Shown: positions 34,192 to 43,571, counted from the first letter of the stretch. The stretch: 49,658 nt of DNA from an uncultured Bradyrhizobium sp. (GCF_936928535.1 NZ_CAKZHY010000080.1:1-49658); one strand, 5' to 3'. Translations and numbers: made by a program. The notes: generated by a model from the sequence alone, not told the origin.

Positions 34192-35225
34192 GCCGGCTCA
34201 TCGTCGCCAGCATCGGGCCTGCGAGCTCCGTCCAGGACGGCGGCCGCCTCGGCGCGCAGCGCTATGGCCTCACGGTCAGCGGCGCGATGGACCGGCTGGC
34301 GCTATCAGCGGCGAATACGCTTGTTGGCAACGAGCCGTTCGCGGCCGCGGTCGAGATCGGCCCGTTCGGTGCGACCTTCACGGCCAGGGATGGCGCCGTG
34401 CGTATCGCCATATCAGGCGCACCACGCAATGCCGACGTCGCCGGAAAACCGGTCGCCATGGATTCATCGGTCACACTCAAGGATGGCGAGACGCTGACGC
34501 TGGGCTTCGCCCGTGGCGGCGCGTTCAGCTATCTCGCGATCGAAGGCGCCATCAAGGGCGAAGAGGTGTTCGGCAGCCTCGCGGTTAACGCCCGCGCCGG
34601 GCTCGGCAGCCCCTACCCGCGCCCGCTCCAGGCCGGCGACGAATTCGCCGTCGATGCCGCCAGCGGCGCGCCTGAGTTGCGGATCGAATTGCCAAAGCCG
34701 GTGAGCGGACCAATCCGCGTCGTGCTGGGTCCGCAAGACGACGAGTTCGACGACGCCAACAAGGCGCTGTTCCTGGAGAGCGAGTGGAAGATCTCGGCGA
34801 CATCGGACCGCATGGGCTACCGGCTCGAAGGCCCCGCGATCAAGCATCTGCACGGCCACAACATCGTCTCCGACGGCACCGTGAACGGCAGCATCCAGGT
34901 GCCCGGCAACGGTGCGCCGATCGCGCTGATGATGGACCGCGGCACCTCCGGCGGCTATCCCAAGATCGCAACCGTGATCACGGCCGATGTCGGTCGTCTC
35001 GCGCAGACCTCGGCGGGCACGGCGTTCCGATTCAAGGCCGTCGGTATCGCAGAGGCGCAGGACGAGGCGCGCAAGTTTCAACAGCTGATCCGCACCCTGC
35101 CCGATCGCCTGCGCGCGTCCGACACGGTGGAGCTCAACATCGAAGCACTCAGCGATGCCAATGTTGCGGGCTATGCGGTGAGCGCCATGGATGCCGGGAC
35201 CTGGCAGGTCACGGCGGAGCCGTAG
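34188..35225 (+). CDS. pxpC: 5-oxoprolinase subunit PxpC
   Basis: The 345-residue KipA-like/allophanate hydrolase-2 type subunit carries [49 protein letters not shown] and [20 protein letters not shown], all typical of the family. It partners PxpB in a complex. Its start overlaps pxpB by 4 bases and pxpA follows after 31 bases, so the operon order is pxpB-pxpC-pxpA. Confidence 0.95.
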   Translation: MSRLIVASIGPASSVQDGGRLGAQRYGLTVSGAMDRLALSAANTLVGNEPFAAAVEIGPFGATFTARDGAVRIAISGAPRNADVAGKPVAMDSSVTLKDGETLTLGFARGGAFSYLAIEGAIKGEEVFGSLAVNARAGLGSPYPRPLQAGDEFAVDAASGAPELRIELPKPVSGPIRVVLGPQDDEFDDANKALFLESEWKISATSDRMGYRLEGPAIKHLHGHNIVSDGTVNGSIQVPGNGAPIALMMDRGTSGGYPKIATVITADVGRLAQTSAGTAFRFKAVGIAEAQDEARKFQQLIRTLPDRLRASDTVELNIEALSDANVAGYAVSAMDAGTWQVTAEP

Positions 35226-35256
35226 ACGACAACAAGACCAGAGGCGGAGAGCAACC

Positions 35257-36027
35257 ATGAAGACGATCGATCTCAATTGCGACCTCGGCGAAGGTTTTGG
35301 CGCGTGGGAGATGGGCAACGACGCCGCCATGATCGAGCTCGCGAGCTCGGTCAACGTCGCCTGCGGCTTCCATGCCGGCGACCCCGACATCATGCGCAGG
35401 ACGGTGGAATTGGCGAAAGCGCGCGGCGTCTCGGTCGGCGCGCACCCTGGCTATCGCGACCTGCACGGTTTCGGTCGGCATCCGATCGCGGGGCTGAAGG
35501 CCTCCGAGATCGAGAACCTCGTCGCCTACCAGATCGGCGCGCTGCAGGCGATCGCGACCGCGGCCGGCCACAAGGTCACGCATGTGAAGGCGCATGGTGC
35601 GCTCTCCAACGTCGCCTGCGAGGACGACATGACGGCGAAGGCGATTGCCGCGGGCATCAAGGCCGTCGACCCCAGCCTGATCTTCGTCGTGCTGGCCAAT
35701 TCAAAACTGGTGAAGGCCGGCGAAGCGGCCAACCTGCCGATGGTGCACGAGGTGTTCGCCGATCGCGCCTATGAGGACGATGGCAACCTCGTCTCGCGCA
35801 AGAAGCCGGGCGCGGTGCTGCATGATGCCAAGGCGATCGCCGAGCGCGTGGTGCGCATGGTGCAGGATGGGGCGGTGGTCTCAGTCACCGGCAAGGTCAT
35901 CAAGATGCGCACCGACACGGTGTGCATCCATGGCGACACGCATGGCGCCGTCGAGATCGCGCGGACGCTACGTCAATCGTTGAAGGATGCCGGGATCGAG
36001 GTCGCGCCGTTCAAGCGTGGGGCGTGA
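35257..36027 (+). CDS. pxpA: 5-oxoprolinase subunit PxpA (LamB/YcsF family)
   Basis: The 256-residue subunit starts at ATG 35257 behind GGCGGAGAG. It shows the YcsF pattern: [76 protein letters not shown] and [15 protein letters not shown]. Together with PxpB and PxpC it completes the ATP-dependent 5-oxoprolinase, which recycles the damage product 5-oxoproline to glutamate. Its stop codon is directly adjacent to a minus-strand stop at 36028. Confidence 0.96.
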   Translation: MKTIDLNCDLGEGFGAWEMGNDAAMIELASSVNVACGFHAGDPDIMRRTVELAKARGVSVGAHPGYRDLHGFGRHPIAGLKASEIENLVAYQIGALQAIATAAGHKVTHVKAHGALSNVACEDDMTAKAIAAGIKAVDPSLIFVVLANSKLVKAGEAANLPMVHEVFADRAYEDDGNLVSRKKPGAVLHDAKAIAERVVRMVQDGAVVSVTGKVIKMRTDTVCIHGDTHGAVEIARTLRQSLKDAGIEVAPFKRGA

Positions 36028-36458
36028 TCAGAACGGGCGCGCCGAGAGCGTGCCGAAGACCAGCACCGCGATCAGCGCACACGCGCCGTAGATGCCGATA
36101 GGGTGCGCGCTCGCCGTTGTCCTGCGCGAGACCGATCGCGCATAGAGATGAAGCCTGGCTTCCGCCGACAATTCCCGGATGGTCGATTTCCAACGCACCA
36201 TCCACCAAGTATGAACGATCCGACACGACGGCTGTAAGACCATCGTGCAAATAGCGATTGAAGCCCTCTCGAAGCCCGCTTTGGAGGCGAAAATTCTCCC
36301 CGGCCGCGGGTTCCGGGAATCCTATTCGTTAGAATCCAAGCCAAATGGAACCGGTTCCGGTTCCCTGACCCAAACCTTCAAAACAACCCCATGCACAGTA
36401 GAACGCCGCCGCCGGCACGATGCGCGGCGGCGGCGATTAGCGCTGGTCGAGCCGCGCC
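36028..36458. other. Gap with possible membrane-peptide remnant and palindrome
   Basis: No intact gene is convincing. A minus-strand frame ending at 36028 (abutting the pxpA stop) encodes a hydrophobic C-terminus, AHPIGIYGACALIAVLVFG then TLSARPF, but has no nearby start codon; the nearest ATG (MRDRSRAGQ) is out of frame by one base, so it may be a decayed small membrane protein. A 12-bp palindrome GGAACCGGTTCC lies at 36347-36358, followed by a further GGTTCC. Confidence 0.3.
36404..36435 (-). terminator. Hairpin downstream of flavoprotein gene
   Basis: CGCCGCCGCC (36404-36413) and GGCGGCGGCG (36426-36435) form a 10-bp stem with a 12-base loop, 23 bases after the flavoprotein stop. The following minus-strand sequence has only TTCTACTG, so it is a weak terminator. 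Confidence 0.45.
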
Positions 36459-38072
36459 TTAGTACACGTCAGCCTGGAAACGGCCCCGCTTCTTGAGATC
36501 GGCGACAAAGCTGACCGCCTCGTCGGTCGAACGCGCGCCGAACTGGGCGACGATATCGACCAGCGCGCGCTCGACGTCCTTGGCCATGCGCTTGGCATCG
36601 CCGCAGATGTAGAGATGCGCGCCTTCTGCGAGCCAGGTCCACAGCTCGCGGCCGACTTCGCGCATGCGGTCCTGCACATAAAACTTCTTCTCGCCGTCGC
36701 GCGACCAGGCCAGCGACAGGCGCGTGAGCAGACCGGAGGTCTTCATCGCGTTGAGCTCGTCCTGATAGAAGAAGTCGCAATCGCTGCGCTGATGGCCGAA
36801 GAACAGCCAGTTCTTGCCCTGTGCGCCAGTCGCCTTGCGGTCGAGCAGGAAGGCACGGAACGGCGCAATGCCGGTGCCGGGGCCGATCATGATCACGGGC
36901 GTCTTCGGGTCCTGCGGCAGGCCGAAGCCGTGCGCCTTCTGCACATAGACCTTGAGCTTGTCGCCCTCGGCGATGCGCTCACCGAGGAAGGTCGAGGCGA
37001 CGCCGAGCCGCTTGCGCTTGCCGATGACGTAGCGAACGGAATCGACCGTCAGCGAAAGCTTTCCGGGCGTCGCATTGTGCGAGGACGAGATTGAATAGAG
37101 CCGCGGCTGCAGCGGCTCCAGCGCTTCGACAAACGCTTCCGGATGCGGCCGCGTTCCGGAGAACTTCTGCAGCGCCGCCATCACATCGAGCGTGGTGGCA
37201 TCGCCATCGGGATCCTCGCCCTGCGCCAGCGCCCTTGCCTTCTCGCGCTGCGCGCCGCCGGTGATGAAGGAGATCAGCTCGAACAGCGAGTCGGGCGCCG
37301 GCGACAGCGACACGTCGTCGATCAGGGCTTCACGCAACGTCTTGTTGTTGACCTTGGTGGTGTGCGAGGCGCCGAGCAGCGCAATGATCTGGTCGACGAG
37401 GCCGAGATCGTTGCGCGGGAAGACGCCAAAGCTGTCGCCAACCACGTAGTCGAGCTTGCCCTCCGAGAGGTCGAACTCGATGTGGTAGGTCTCTTTCTCC
37501 GACTTGCCCTTGTTGAGCAGGCGCCGCGACAGGAAGGTGGCTGCGATCGGGTTGTCGCGCGAGCGGCCGGGCTCTGCGATCGTAACAGTCACGGCAGGCG
37601 CCGCCACTGCATCGGCCTTCGCAGCATCTTCCTTGGCTGCTGCCGGCGCCTTGTCCAGCTCCTCGTGGAGCTGTTTCAGCATCCGCGCGGTTTCCTTGCC
37701 GCCGGGAACGCAGAGATTGAGCCGCTCTTCGCTGCGGCTCGCGATCGCCTCCGAATAGTCGTGGCAATTATAGCCGCACTGGCCGCAATCCTGCTGCGCC
37801 ATCGCCGCCATCATCTTGCGGCGGACGGGGCGCCCTTCCGCAAGCTTCATCCGATCGGCAATCGGCATGGTCTGGTCGTGCCAGGGCGCCTCGCCGTCGT
37901 CGCCATCGCCACTTTGCATGACAGCGGCGCCCTGCTCCCCGGACAAGGGCGTCGCCACATCAGGCGACAACAGGCCGGCAAAGAAGCCGTTCAGCCAGGA
38001 ACGCTGCGCGTCGGAGAACGGCGCGCCGGCGGGAATGATATCGAGCTTCGGCGGAGGCGTGATCTGGTTCAT
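36459..38072 (-). CDS. Fe-S/FAD/NADPH reductase (CysJ-like), likely NirA electron donor
   Basis: The 537-residue protein has no flavodoxin domain, unlike CysJ. It opens with a short motif FSDAQRSWLNGFFAGLLS, then an Fe-S domain with CGQCGYNC…C (QQDCGQCGYNCHDYSEAI and later LNLCVPGG), the four-cysteine pattern of PF04060. The rest is an FAD-binding/NADPH-binding reductase module: RLYSISSSHNATPGKLSLTV for FAD, IMIGPGTGIAPFRAFL and LYICGDAKRMAKDVERALVD for NADPH. The start overlaps the nirA stop by 4 bases (ATGA), so the two proteins are made together. It probably passes electrons from NADPH to NirA. Sulfite reductase annotation is an alternative. Confidence 0.85.
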   Translation of the reverse strand: MNQITPPPKLDIIPAGAPFSDAQRSWLNGFFAGLLSPDVATPLSGEQGAAVMQSGDGDDGEAPWHDQTMPIADRMKLAEGRPVRRKMMAAMAQQDCGQCGYNCHDYSEAIASRSEERLNLCVPGGKETARMLKQLHEELDKAPAAAKEDAAKADAVAAPAVTVTIAEPGRSRDNPIAATFLSRRLLNKGKSEKETYHIEFDLSEGKLDYVVGDSFGVFPRNDLGLVDQIIALLGASHTTKVNNKTLREALIDDVSLSPAPDSLFELISFITGGAQREKARALAQGEDPDGDATTLDVMAALQKFSGTRPHPEAFVEALEPLQPRLYSISSSHNATPGKLSLTVDSVRYVIGKRKRLGVASTFLGERIAEGDKLKVYVQKAHGFGLPQDPKTPVIMIGPGTGIAPFRAFLLDRKATGAQGKNWLFFGHQRSDCDFFYQDELNAMKTSGLLTRLSLAWSRDGEKKFYVQDRMREVGRELWTWLAEGAHLYICGDAKRMAKDVERALVDIVAQFGARSTDEAVSFVADLKKRGRFQADVY

Positions 38073-39847
38073 GCGGACACCTGTGCATCGGCAAGCTTGC
38101 GCAGCATTTCGCCGTCATGGCGGCGCGCAAAGGAAAGGAAGGTTTCGTCGGGCGACGAACGGTTGGCCAGATAGGCTTTCAGCAGGGCCTCGACGGTCTT
38201 TGGCGCGTCGTCGGCCTTGAGGTCGTGGTAGACCTCCTGCCCCACATCGGCGTCTGGGCCGAACCCGCCGCCGGTGAAGAGGTGATAGCCCTCGACGGTG
38301 TCCTCCTCATTGATCGGCACACGTGCGCCAATCAGGCCGATGTCGCTGATGTAGTGCTGCGCGCAGGAATGGTGGCAGCCGGTCAGGTGGATGTTGACCG
38401 GCTTGTCCATGGCGACACGCCCCTCGCACCAATCGCCGATCTCGGCGGCATTGCGCTTGGTGTTCGACGCGGCAAAGCGGCAGCCGGCATTGCCGGTGCA
38501 GGCGATCAGGCCGGCGCGGATGTGCGAGGCCTCGACCGCGAGCCCGATCTCCTTGATCGCAGCAACCGCAAGCGCAACGTTCTCGTCACGCACGCCTGAA
38601 ATCAGCAGGTTCTGCCACACGGTGAGGCGGATCTCGCCATCGCCAAGATCGCGCGCGACCTTGGCAAGGCCCCGCATCTGCTGGCAGCTCATCTTGCCGA
38701 GCGTCAGCGACACGCCGATCCAGTTCGCCCCGTCCTGCTTCTGCTTGTGCACGCCGATATGGGCCATGCGGTCCGCCTGAGGTCGCACAGCAAACGCCTC
38801 TTCGGGGACGCGCGTGAACGGCGTCTTCAGCCGCTCCTCGACCAGCTTGAGGAAACCATCATGGCCCATGGCGTCGAGCACGTATTTCAGCCGCGCCTTG
38901 TTGCGGTTGGTGCGGTCGCCATGCTCGATGAAGACCCGCACGATGGCGTCGGCAACGGCCGTCGCCTGCTCCGGCTTGACGATGATGTTCGAGTACTTTG
39001 CGAAATCCTTGTGGCCGGTGATGCCGCCGAGGCCGAGGCGGAACCAGACCCCAGGCTCGACGCCAAAGCCATCCCTCACCTCATAGGCCGTGAAGGCGAT
39101 GTCGTTGGTCTCCTCCAGCACAGCGATCTTGCCGGCGCCGTCGAAGGCGACGTTGAACTTGCGCGGCAGGCCGTAGAGCGAGCGGTCGTTGAGGATGTGG
39201 TAGTGCCACTCGCGCGCATAGGGCCGCGTGTCGATGATTTCCTGCGGATCGATGCCGGCCGTCGGCGTCCCCGTGACGTTGCGGATGTTGTCGGCGCCGG
39301 AGCCGCGCGAACACAGGCCGAGCTCCTGGATGCCCTCGAGCAGCAGGATCGCGTTCTTCGGGGGGATCTCGCGAAGCTGGAGATTGGCGCGCGTGGTGAC
39401 GTGGCTATAGGGGCCGCCTGTTGCCTCAGCGAGATCGGCAAGTCCCGACAGCTGCCAATGCTTCATGATGCCGTTCGGGATACGCAGGCGGCACATGTAG
39501 GAGTCTTGCGTCGGCGCGACATAGAAGATGCCGTAATAGCGCCAGCGGAAATTGTCCGCCGGGCTCGGCGGCATGTTGCCCAGCGCCTGCTGACGCAGCC
39601 GCGGATAGGCATCGAAGGGATGCTCGTCGCGCTTGAACTTCTCCTGGTCGGCGAGCTTCTTGCCGGAGGCGACGAGCTTGTCCTGCGCCTTGATATGCGC
39701 AGCATCGGGACCAACGGGTTCTGCATTGACCTTGCCGCCACCGCCGAAGCCGCGACCGACGCGGCTGATCTGCAGGCCGGTCGTGAAACCTTCGAGATAG
39801 CGTTTCTGCTCGTCGGTGAAGTCGACTGCGAGCGTATCGATTTTCAT
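38069..39847 (-). CDS. nirA: Assimilatory nitrite reductase NirA (siroheme/4Fe-4S)
   Basis: The 592-residue cytoplasmic enzyme reduces nitrite (or sulfite) by six electrons. It has the two-fold nitrite/sulfite reductase repeat. The siroheme/cluster cysteines are Cys450 and Cys456 (CTGNAGC) and Cys491 and Cys495 (GCHHSC). The start is the ATG ending at 39847, giving MKIDTLAVDF; the frame upstream is rejected. nasS and nasT lie upstream on the same strand and support a nitrite rather than a sulfite role. In B. diazoefficiens a nirA separate from the nasC locus is known; this is the same kind of arrangement. Confidence 0.9.
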   Translation of the reverse strand: MKIDTLAVDFTDEQKRYLEGFTTGLQISRVGRGFGGGGKVNAEPVGPDAAHIKAQDKLVASGKKLADQEKFKRDEHPFDAYPRLRQQALGNMPPSPADNFRWRYYGIFYVAPTQDSYMCRLRIPNGIMKHWQLSGLADLAEATGGPYSHVTTRANLQLREIPPKNAILLLEGIQELGLCSRGSGADNIRNVTGTPTAGIDPQEIIDTRPYAREWHYHILNDRSLYGLPRKFNVAFDGAGKIAVLEETNDIAFTAYEVRDGFGVEPGVWFRLGLGGITGHKDFAKYSNIIVKPEQATAVADAIVRVFIEHGDRTNRNKARLKYVLDAMGHDGFLKLVEERLKTPFTRVPEEAFAVRPQADRMAHIGVHKQKQDGANWIGVSLTLGKMSCQQMRGLAKVARDLGDGEIRLTVWQNLLISGVRDENVALAVAAIKEIGLAVEASHIRAGLIACTGNAGCRFAASNTKRNAAEIGDWCEGRVAMDKPVNIHLTGCHHSCAQHYISDIGLIGARVPINEEDTVEGYHLFTGGGFGPDADVGQEVYHDLKADDAPKTVEALLKAYLANRSSPDETFLSFARRHDGEMLRKLADAQVSA

Positions 39848-40183
39848 GGTCGGTAACGAAGCTCCTGCGGCCACCGGGGGTGGCTATCGACGGAAGGGAA
39901 CGACCCCGCGAGGAACTCAGCCGGCCCGAAGCCCGCCTCGCCACCCAACGGTCCAATCAGCTTCGTTGCTGTGGGACTTGGCTCAGCAGGCATCTGCGAC
40001 AAGCTGGCCGCACTGCAACATACAAGTTGCGTGCCAGCCGCCATGAAATAAAAAGCGATATAGTTTCAGGTGTTTACCGGCGCTTGCGGAAAAGTCCGGG
40101 GGACAGCTTCTCACGAAATTCGAGCAGAAAGCTCAAAATTTGGACGATGTTCGTCGGCGCTCAAAAAATATGCAGGCGCCGAA
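39848..40183 (-). promoter_or_regulatory. nirA leader region between nasS and nirA
   Basis: This 336-base gap has no gene. From the sigma-54-like site a ~160-base untranslated leader runs to nirA. It contains a hairpin CCAC-AG-CAACG / CGTTG-G-GTGG (39941-39974, 13-base loop) and a second GCCACC-CCC-GGTGGC (39870-39884). NasT-type ANTAR proteins act by antitermination on such leaders. I could not identify an unambiguous two-hexaloop ANTAR target or a U-tract terminator, so the mechanism remains open. Directly after nasS lies an inverted repeat GGCGC (40156-40160) / GCGCC (40175-40180) on the plus strand. Confidence 0.4.
40021..40037 (-). promoter_or_regulatory. Sigma-54 (RpoN) promoter candidate for nirA
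   Basis: On the minus strand CTGGCACG-CAAC-TTGTA matches the -24/-12 consensus YTGGCACG-N4-TTGCW, deviating only at the C of the -12 GC. It lies ~175 bases before the nirA start. Nitrogen control by NtrC/RpoN of nitrate assimilation is established in rhizobia, but I see no clear NtrC site here. Confidence 0.55.
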
Positions 40184-41347
40184 TCAGGCCTTCCAGCGAC
40201 CAACCGCGAAGGCTTCGAGGTGGTCCCTGATGTTGTCGGGATCGAAGGCCGGACCGGCAAAAGCGCCGAAGGACGCAGGCGCCTCGGCGGGAGGCTGACG
40301 ACCGAGGGCGGCGTCGTAGAGATCGGGCCTGAAGACGGCCATCGCCGTCTTGACGCCGTCCGGGGTCAGCGCCGTCTGCCCCCAGCGTACCATCTGGGCG
40401 TAGAGCCAGGCGGCCTGGACGGGATCGGGGCGCCCCGCCCCTTCGCGCCCGACCAGCAGATAGCGGTCGCTCTCGCGCACCGCGCCATCGGGCGAGATCT
40501 TCAGGCGCCCGTCGAGGGTCCGCTGGATCACTTCGGCATCGACGCCGATCCGGTCGGGTTGCGCCAGGATGCGCGCAGCCTCGGTCCGGTTCTCCGGATG
40601 CTCAATGAAGGCCGCGGCCTCGACGGCGGCCCGTACCAGGCTCGCGACCACATCCGGATGCTTGTCGGCCCAGACCTGGCGAACCGCCAACACCTTTTCG
40701 GCCGCATGAACGAGAATGTCGGAGGAGAAGTGCAGGATATGGCCGATGCCGAGATCGACCGCGATCGAGTTCCAGGGCGCACCGACGCAGAATGCATCGA
40801 TATGGCCGCTCTTGAGACTGTCGACCATGAAGGGCGGCGGCAGCACGACGAGACGCACGTCCTCATCGGGATCGACGCCGGCGGCCGCCATCCAGAACCG
40901 CAATTGGTAATTGTGGGTCGAGAACGGAAACGTCATGCCGAAGGTCAGCGGATCGGCGCCGGCCTTGCGCCTGATGGCAACGACCTTCGCCAGCGCCTTC
41001 GCGGTGGCCAGCGGATCGAAGCGGTCGCCCTCGATCTGCTCCATCAACGCGGCATGCAGCGCAGGCGATACCGTGATCGCATTGCCGTTGATGCCGAGAT
41101 TGAAGGGCGCGGCGATCGGCACCTTGACGTGGCCGAGCCCGAGCGAGGACGCGATCGCGACCGGCGCGAGCAGATGCGCGGCGTCGAACAGGCCGATATT
41201 GAGCTTGTCGCGGACGTTGGACCAGGACACCTCGCGCACCAGCTCGACCTCGAGCCCTTCGGCCGCGGTAAATCCCTTGTCGACGGCAACGATCAGGGCG
41301 GCGGCATCGATCAGCGGGATGAACCCGATGCGGAGGGGTGCGGTCAT
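40184..41347 (-). CDS. nasS: Nitrate/nitrite sensor NasS
   Basis: The 387-residue protein belongs to the NrtA/CmpA nitrate-binding family but has no signal peptide (it starts MTAPLRIGFIPLIDAAALIVA), so it is cytoplasmic, as expected for NasS. Family segments: GVDPDEDVRLVVLPPPFMV, DAFCVGAPWNSIAVD and HPDVVASLV. NasS binds NasT without nitrate and releases it with nitrate or nitrite, allowing antitermination (established for the NasST system). nasT ends inside its start by a 4-base overlap, so equimolar synthesis is likely. Confidence 0.92.
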   Translation of the reverse strand: MTAPLRIGFIPLIDAAALIVAVDKGFTAAEGLEVELVREVSWSNVRDKLNIGLFDAAHLLAPVAIASSLGLGHVKVPIAAPFNLGINGNAITVSPALHAALMEQIEGDRFDPLATAKALAKVVAIRRKAGADPLTFGMTFPFSTHNYQLRFWMAAAGVDPDEDVRLVVLPPPFMVDSLKSGHIDAFCVGAPWNSIAVDLGIGHILHFSSDILVHAAEKVLAVRQVWADKHPDVVASLVRAAVEAAAFIEHPENRTEAARILAQPDRIGVDAEVIQRTLDGRLKISPDGAVRESDRYLLVGREGAGRPDPVQAAWLYAQMVRWGQTALTPDGVKTAMAVFRPDLYDAALGRQPPAEAPASFGAFAGPAFDPDNIRDHLEAFAVGRWKA

Positions 41348-41934
41348 TTCAGCATCTCCGACGCGGTGATGATCGACTGGGCGATCTCGCCGATTTTCTT
41401 CTTCTCGCGCATGGCGGTGGAGCGCAGCAGCACATAGGCCTCGTCCTCGGTGAGGCCCTTGACCTTCATCAGAATGCCCTTGGCCTTCTCGATGATCTTG
41501 CGGTCCTCGAGCTGCGACTTTGTCCGCTCCAGCTCCTCCTGGAGTTTTGCGAAGGCGTTGAAGCGCGACACGCAGAGGTCGAGGATCGGCTTGATACGCT
41601 CCTTCTTCAGCCCGTCGACGATGTAGGCCGAGACCCCCGCTTCCACGGAAGCCTGGATCGAGGCGGAGTCGCTCTGGTCGACGAACATCGCGATGGGACG
41701 CTTCACCGCACGGCTGACCTGGAACATCGCTTCCAGCACGTCACGGCTGGGGTTTTCCAGATCGATCACGATGATGTCGGGGTCCACCGCATAAATACGG
41801 GCGAGCAGGCTCTGCATCTCACGGATATGGACAACCTGCGTGAATCCGGCCTCCCGCAACCCTTCCTCGAGGATCGCGGCCCGGACGGGGCTCTCGTCGA
41901 CGATCACGATTTTGGGCGACAGTTCGGCGCTCAT
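41344..41934 (-). CDS. nasT: Nitrate-responsive antiterminator NasT
   Basis: The 196-residue protein has a receiver-like domain (KIVIVDESPVRAAIL, possible acceptor Asp58 in IIVIDLENPS) and a C-terminal ANTAR domain (~135-195): KIIEKAKGILMKVKGLTEDEAYVLLRSTAM then KKIGEIAQSII. ANTAR domains bind RNA hairpins and prevent termination. NasT is held by NasS until nitrate or nitrite is present. The target here could be the nirA leader downstream. It diverges from rimO across ~110 bases. Confidence 0.94.
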   Translation of the reverse strand: MSAELSPKIVIVDESPVRAAILEEGLREAGFTQVVHIREMQSLLARIYAVDPDIIVIDLENPSRDVLEAMFQVSRAVKRPIAMFVDQSDSASIQASVEAGVSAYIVDGLKKERIKPILDLCVSRFNAFAKLQEELERTKSQLEDRKIIEKAKGILMKVKGLTEDEAYVLLRSTAMREKKKIGEIAQSIITASEMLK

Positions 41935-42045
41935 GGCTCACTCACGGCAGGCGATTCATCCATAGCATGCCGGAGGGGTATGCAAAGGGTTGTAATTATG
42001 GGCAATTGGGACTAGCTGAGGCCTGTCAATCAGGCAGATTTGGAT

Positions 42046-43371
42046 ATGGATCAGACGGCTGCGCCCAAGGTCAGCTTCGTGTCACTCGGGTGTCCCAAGG
42101 CTTTGGTGGATTCCGAGCGTATCATCACGCGCCTGCGCGCGGAGGGTTACGAGCTCGCCCGCAAGCATGACGGCGCCGATATCGTCATCGTTAACACCTG
42201 CGGCTTCCTCGACAGCGCCAAGCAGGAATCGCTCTCGGCGATCGGCGAGGCCATGGCCGAGAACGGCAAGGTGATCGTCACGGGCTGCATGGGCGCCGAA
42301 CCGGAAGCGATCGAACAGGCCTATCCCGGCGTGCTCTCCATCACCGGTCCGCAGCAATATGAGAGCGTGCTCGATGCCGTGCATCGCGCGCTGCCGCCGG
42401 CGCACAATCCGCATCTCGATCTGGTGCCGCCGCAGGGCATCAAATTGACGCCGCGCCACTACGCTTACTTAAAGATCTCCGAAGGCTGCAACAACCGCTG
42501 CACCTTCTGCATCATCCCGAAGCTGCGCGGCGACCTGGTCTCGCGTCCGGCCAATGACGTGCTGCGCGAGGCCGAGCGGCTGGTCGGTGCCGGCGTCAAG
42601 GAGTTGCTTGTCATCTCGCAGGACACCTCGGCCTATGGCGTCGATCTCAAATATGCCGAGAGCCCGTGGAAGGACCGCCAGGTCCGCGCCAAATTCCTCG
42701 ACCTCGCACGCGAGCTCGGCGAGTTAGGTGCCTGGGTCCGGCTGCAATATGTCTACCCCTACCCGCATGTCGATGAGGTCATCGCGCTGATGAACGAGGG
42801 CAAGGTGCTGCCCTATCTCGACATCCCGTTCCAGCATGCAAGCCCCGAGGTGCTGAAGGCGATGAAGCGCCCGGCCGCGAAGGACAAGACGCTGGCGCGC
42901 ATCAAGCGCTGGCGCGAGGAATGTCCTGACCTCGCGCTGCGCTCGACCTTCATCGTCGGCTTCCCCGGCGAGACCGATGCCGACTTCGCTTACCTGCTCG
43001 ACTGGCTGGATGAAGCCGAGATCGATCGCCTCGGCTGCTTCAAATACGAGCCGGTTGCCGGCGCGACGTCGAACGCGATCGAGAACCCGGTGCCTGAAGA
43101 GGTCAAGCAGGAGCGCTACAACGCGCTGATGGCCCGCCAGCAGAAGATCTCGGCGCGCCGGCTCAAGCGCAAGGTCGGCACGCGCCAGCAGATCATCATC
43201 GACGAGGTCGGCCCGACCGTGGCCAAGGGTCGCTCCAAGGCGGATGCGCCGGAGATCGACGGCGCGGTGTATCTGACGAGCCGCCGTCCCTTGCGCGTCG
43301 GGGAGATCGTCACCGCGAAGATCGAGCGCGCCGACCAATACGATCTGCACGGCAGCGTCGCGGGATTCTGA
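42046..43371 (+). CDS. rimO: Ribosomal protein S12 methylthiotransferase RimO
   Basis: The 441-residue radical SAM enzyme beta-methylthiolates an Asp of ribosomal protein S12. The auxiliary cluster cysteines are Cys16 (LGCPKALVD), Cys52 (NTCGFLD) and Cys81 (TGCMGAE). The radical SAM motif is Cys148-x3-Cys152-x2-Cys155 (CNNRCTFC). The SLGCPK start favours RimO over MiaB, and a C-terminal TRAM domain is present. The start is ATG 42046; an in-frame TTG at 42040 lies nearer an AGG and is possible. It is monocistronic. Confidence 0.96.
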   Translation: MDQTAAPKVSFVSLGCPKALVDSERIITRLRAEGYELARKHDGADIVIVNTCGFLDSAKQESLSAIGEAMAENGKVIVTGCMGAEPEAIEQAYPGVLSITGPQQYESVLDAVHRALPPAHNPHLDLVPPQGIKLTPRHYAYLKISEGCNNRCTFCIIPKLRGDLVSRPANDVLREAERLVGAGVKELLVISQDTSAYGVDLKYAESPWKDRQVRAKFLDLARELGELGAWVRLQYVYPYPHVDEVIALMNEGKVLPYLDIPFQHASPEVLKAMKRPAAKDKTLARIKRWREECPDLALRSTFIVGFPGETDADFAYLLDWLDEAEIDRLGCFKYEPVAGATSNAIENPVPEEVKQERYNALMARQQKISARRLKRKVGTRQQIIIDEVGPTVAKGRSKADAPEIDGAVYLTSRRPLRVGEIVTAKIERADQYDLHGSVAGF

Positions 43372-43373
43372 AG

Positions 43374-43402
43374 CAATCCGTCATCGCGAGCGTAGCGACC
43401 AA
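43374..43402. repeat. Partial Bradyrhizobium-type intergenic repeat
   Basis: GCAATCCGTCATCGCGAG and CGTAGCGACCAAG resemble the dispersed element TCATTGCGAGCG…GAAGCAATCC seen in Bradyrhizobiaceae. It appears rearranged or truncated. Identification rests on memory of that motif. Confidence 0.4.
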
Positions 43403-43428
43403 GTCTAACAGCGCTTCCCGCTCCATGA

Positions 43429-43571
43429 CCGTCATCCTGAGGTGCTCGTCCTGCAACGCAGGACGAGCCTCGAAGGACGACGGCCCGGCTGCCGCAGCAT
43501 CTCGGCCGTTCATCCTTCGAGGCTCCGCATGGGACGCGTTGCGTCCGATGCCTCGCACCTCAGGATGACGG
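43429..43571. repeat. 143-bp palindromic intergenic repeat
   Basis: A perfect 17-bp inverted repeat, CCGTCATCCTGAGGTGC (43429-43445) and its complement (43555-43571), encloses a second perfect 13-bp pair GAGCCTCGAAGGA (43465-43477) / TCCTTCGAGGCTC (43513-43525). Between them sit local hairpins CTCGTCCTGC-AAC-GCAGGACGAG (43445-43467) and GGACGC-GTT-GCGTCC (43532-43546). The nested arms can fold as a multi-way junction. The GTCATCCTGAGGTGC motif is a known type of dispersed intergenic repeat in Bradyrhizobium. Confidence 0.85.

Noticed and set aside
37143..38174. 343-codon plus-strand frame opposite the flavoprotein gene
   Set aside because: Arginine-rich shadow crossing the flavoprotein/nirA junction; no recognisable motif.
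39941..39974. ANTAR two-hexaloop target in the nirA leader
   Set aside because: The visible hairpin has a 13-base loop and no partner hairpin of the right form, so I do not claim a NasT site.
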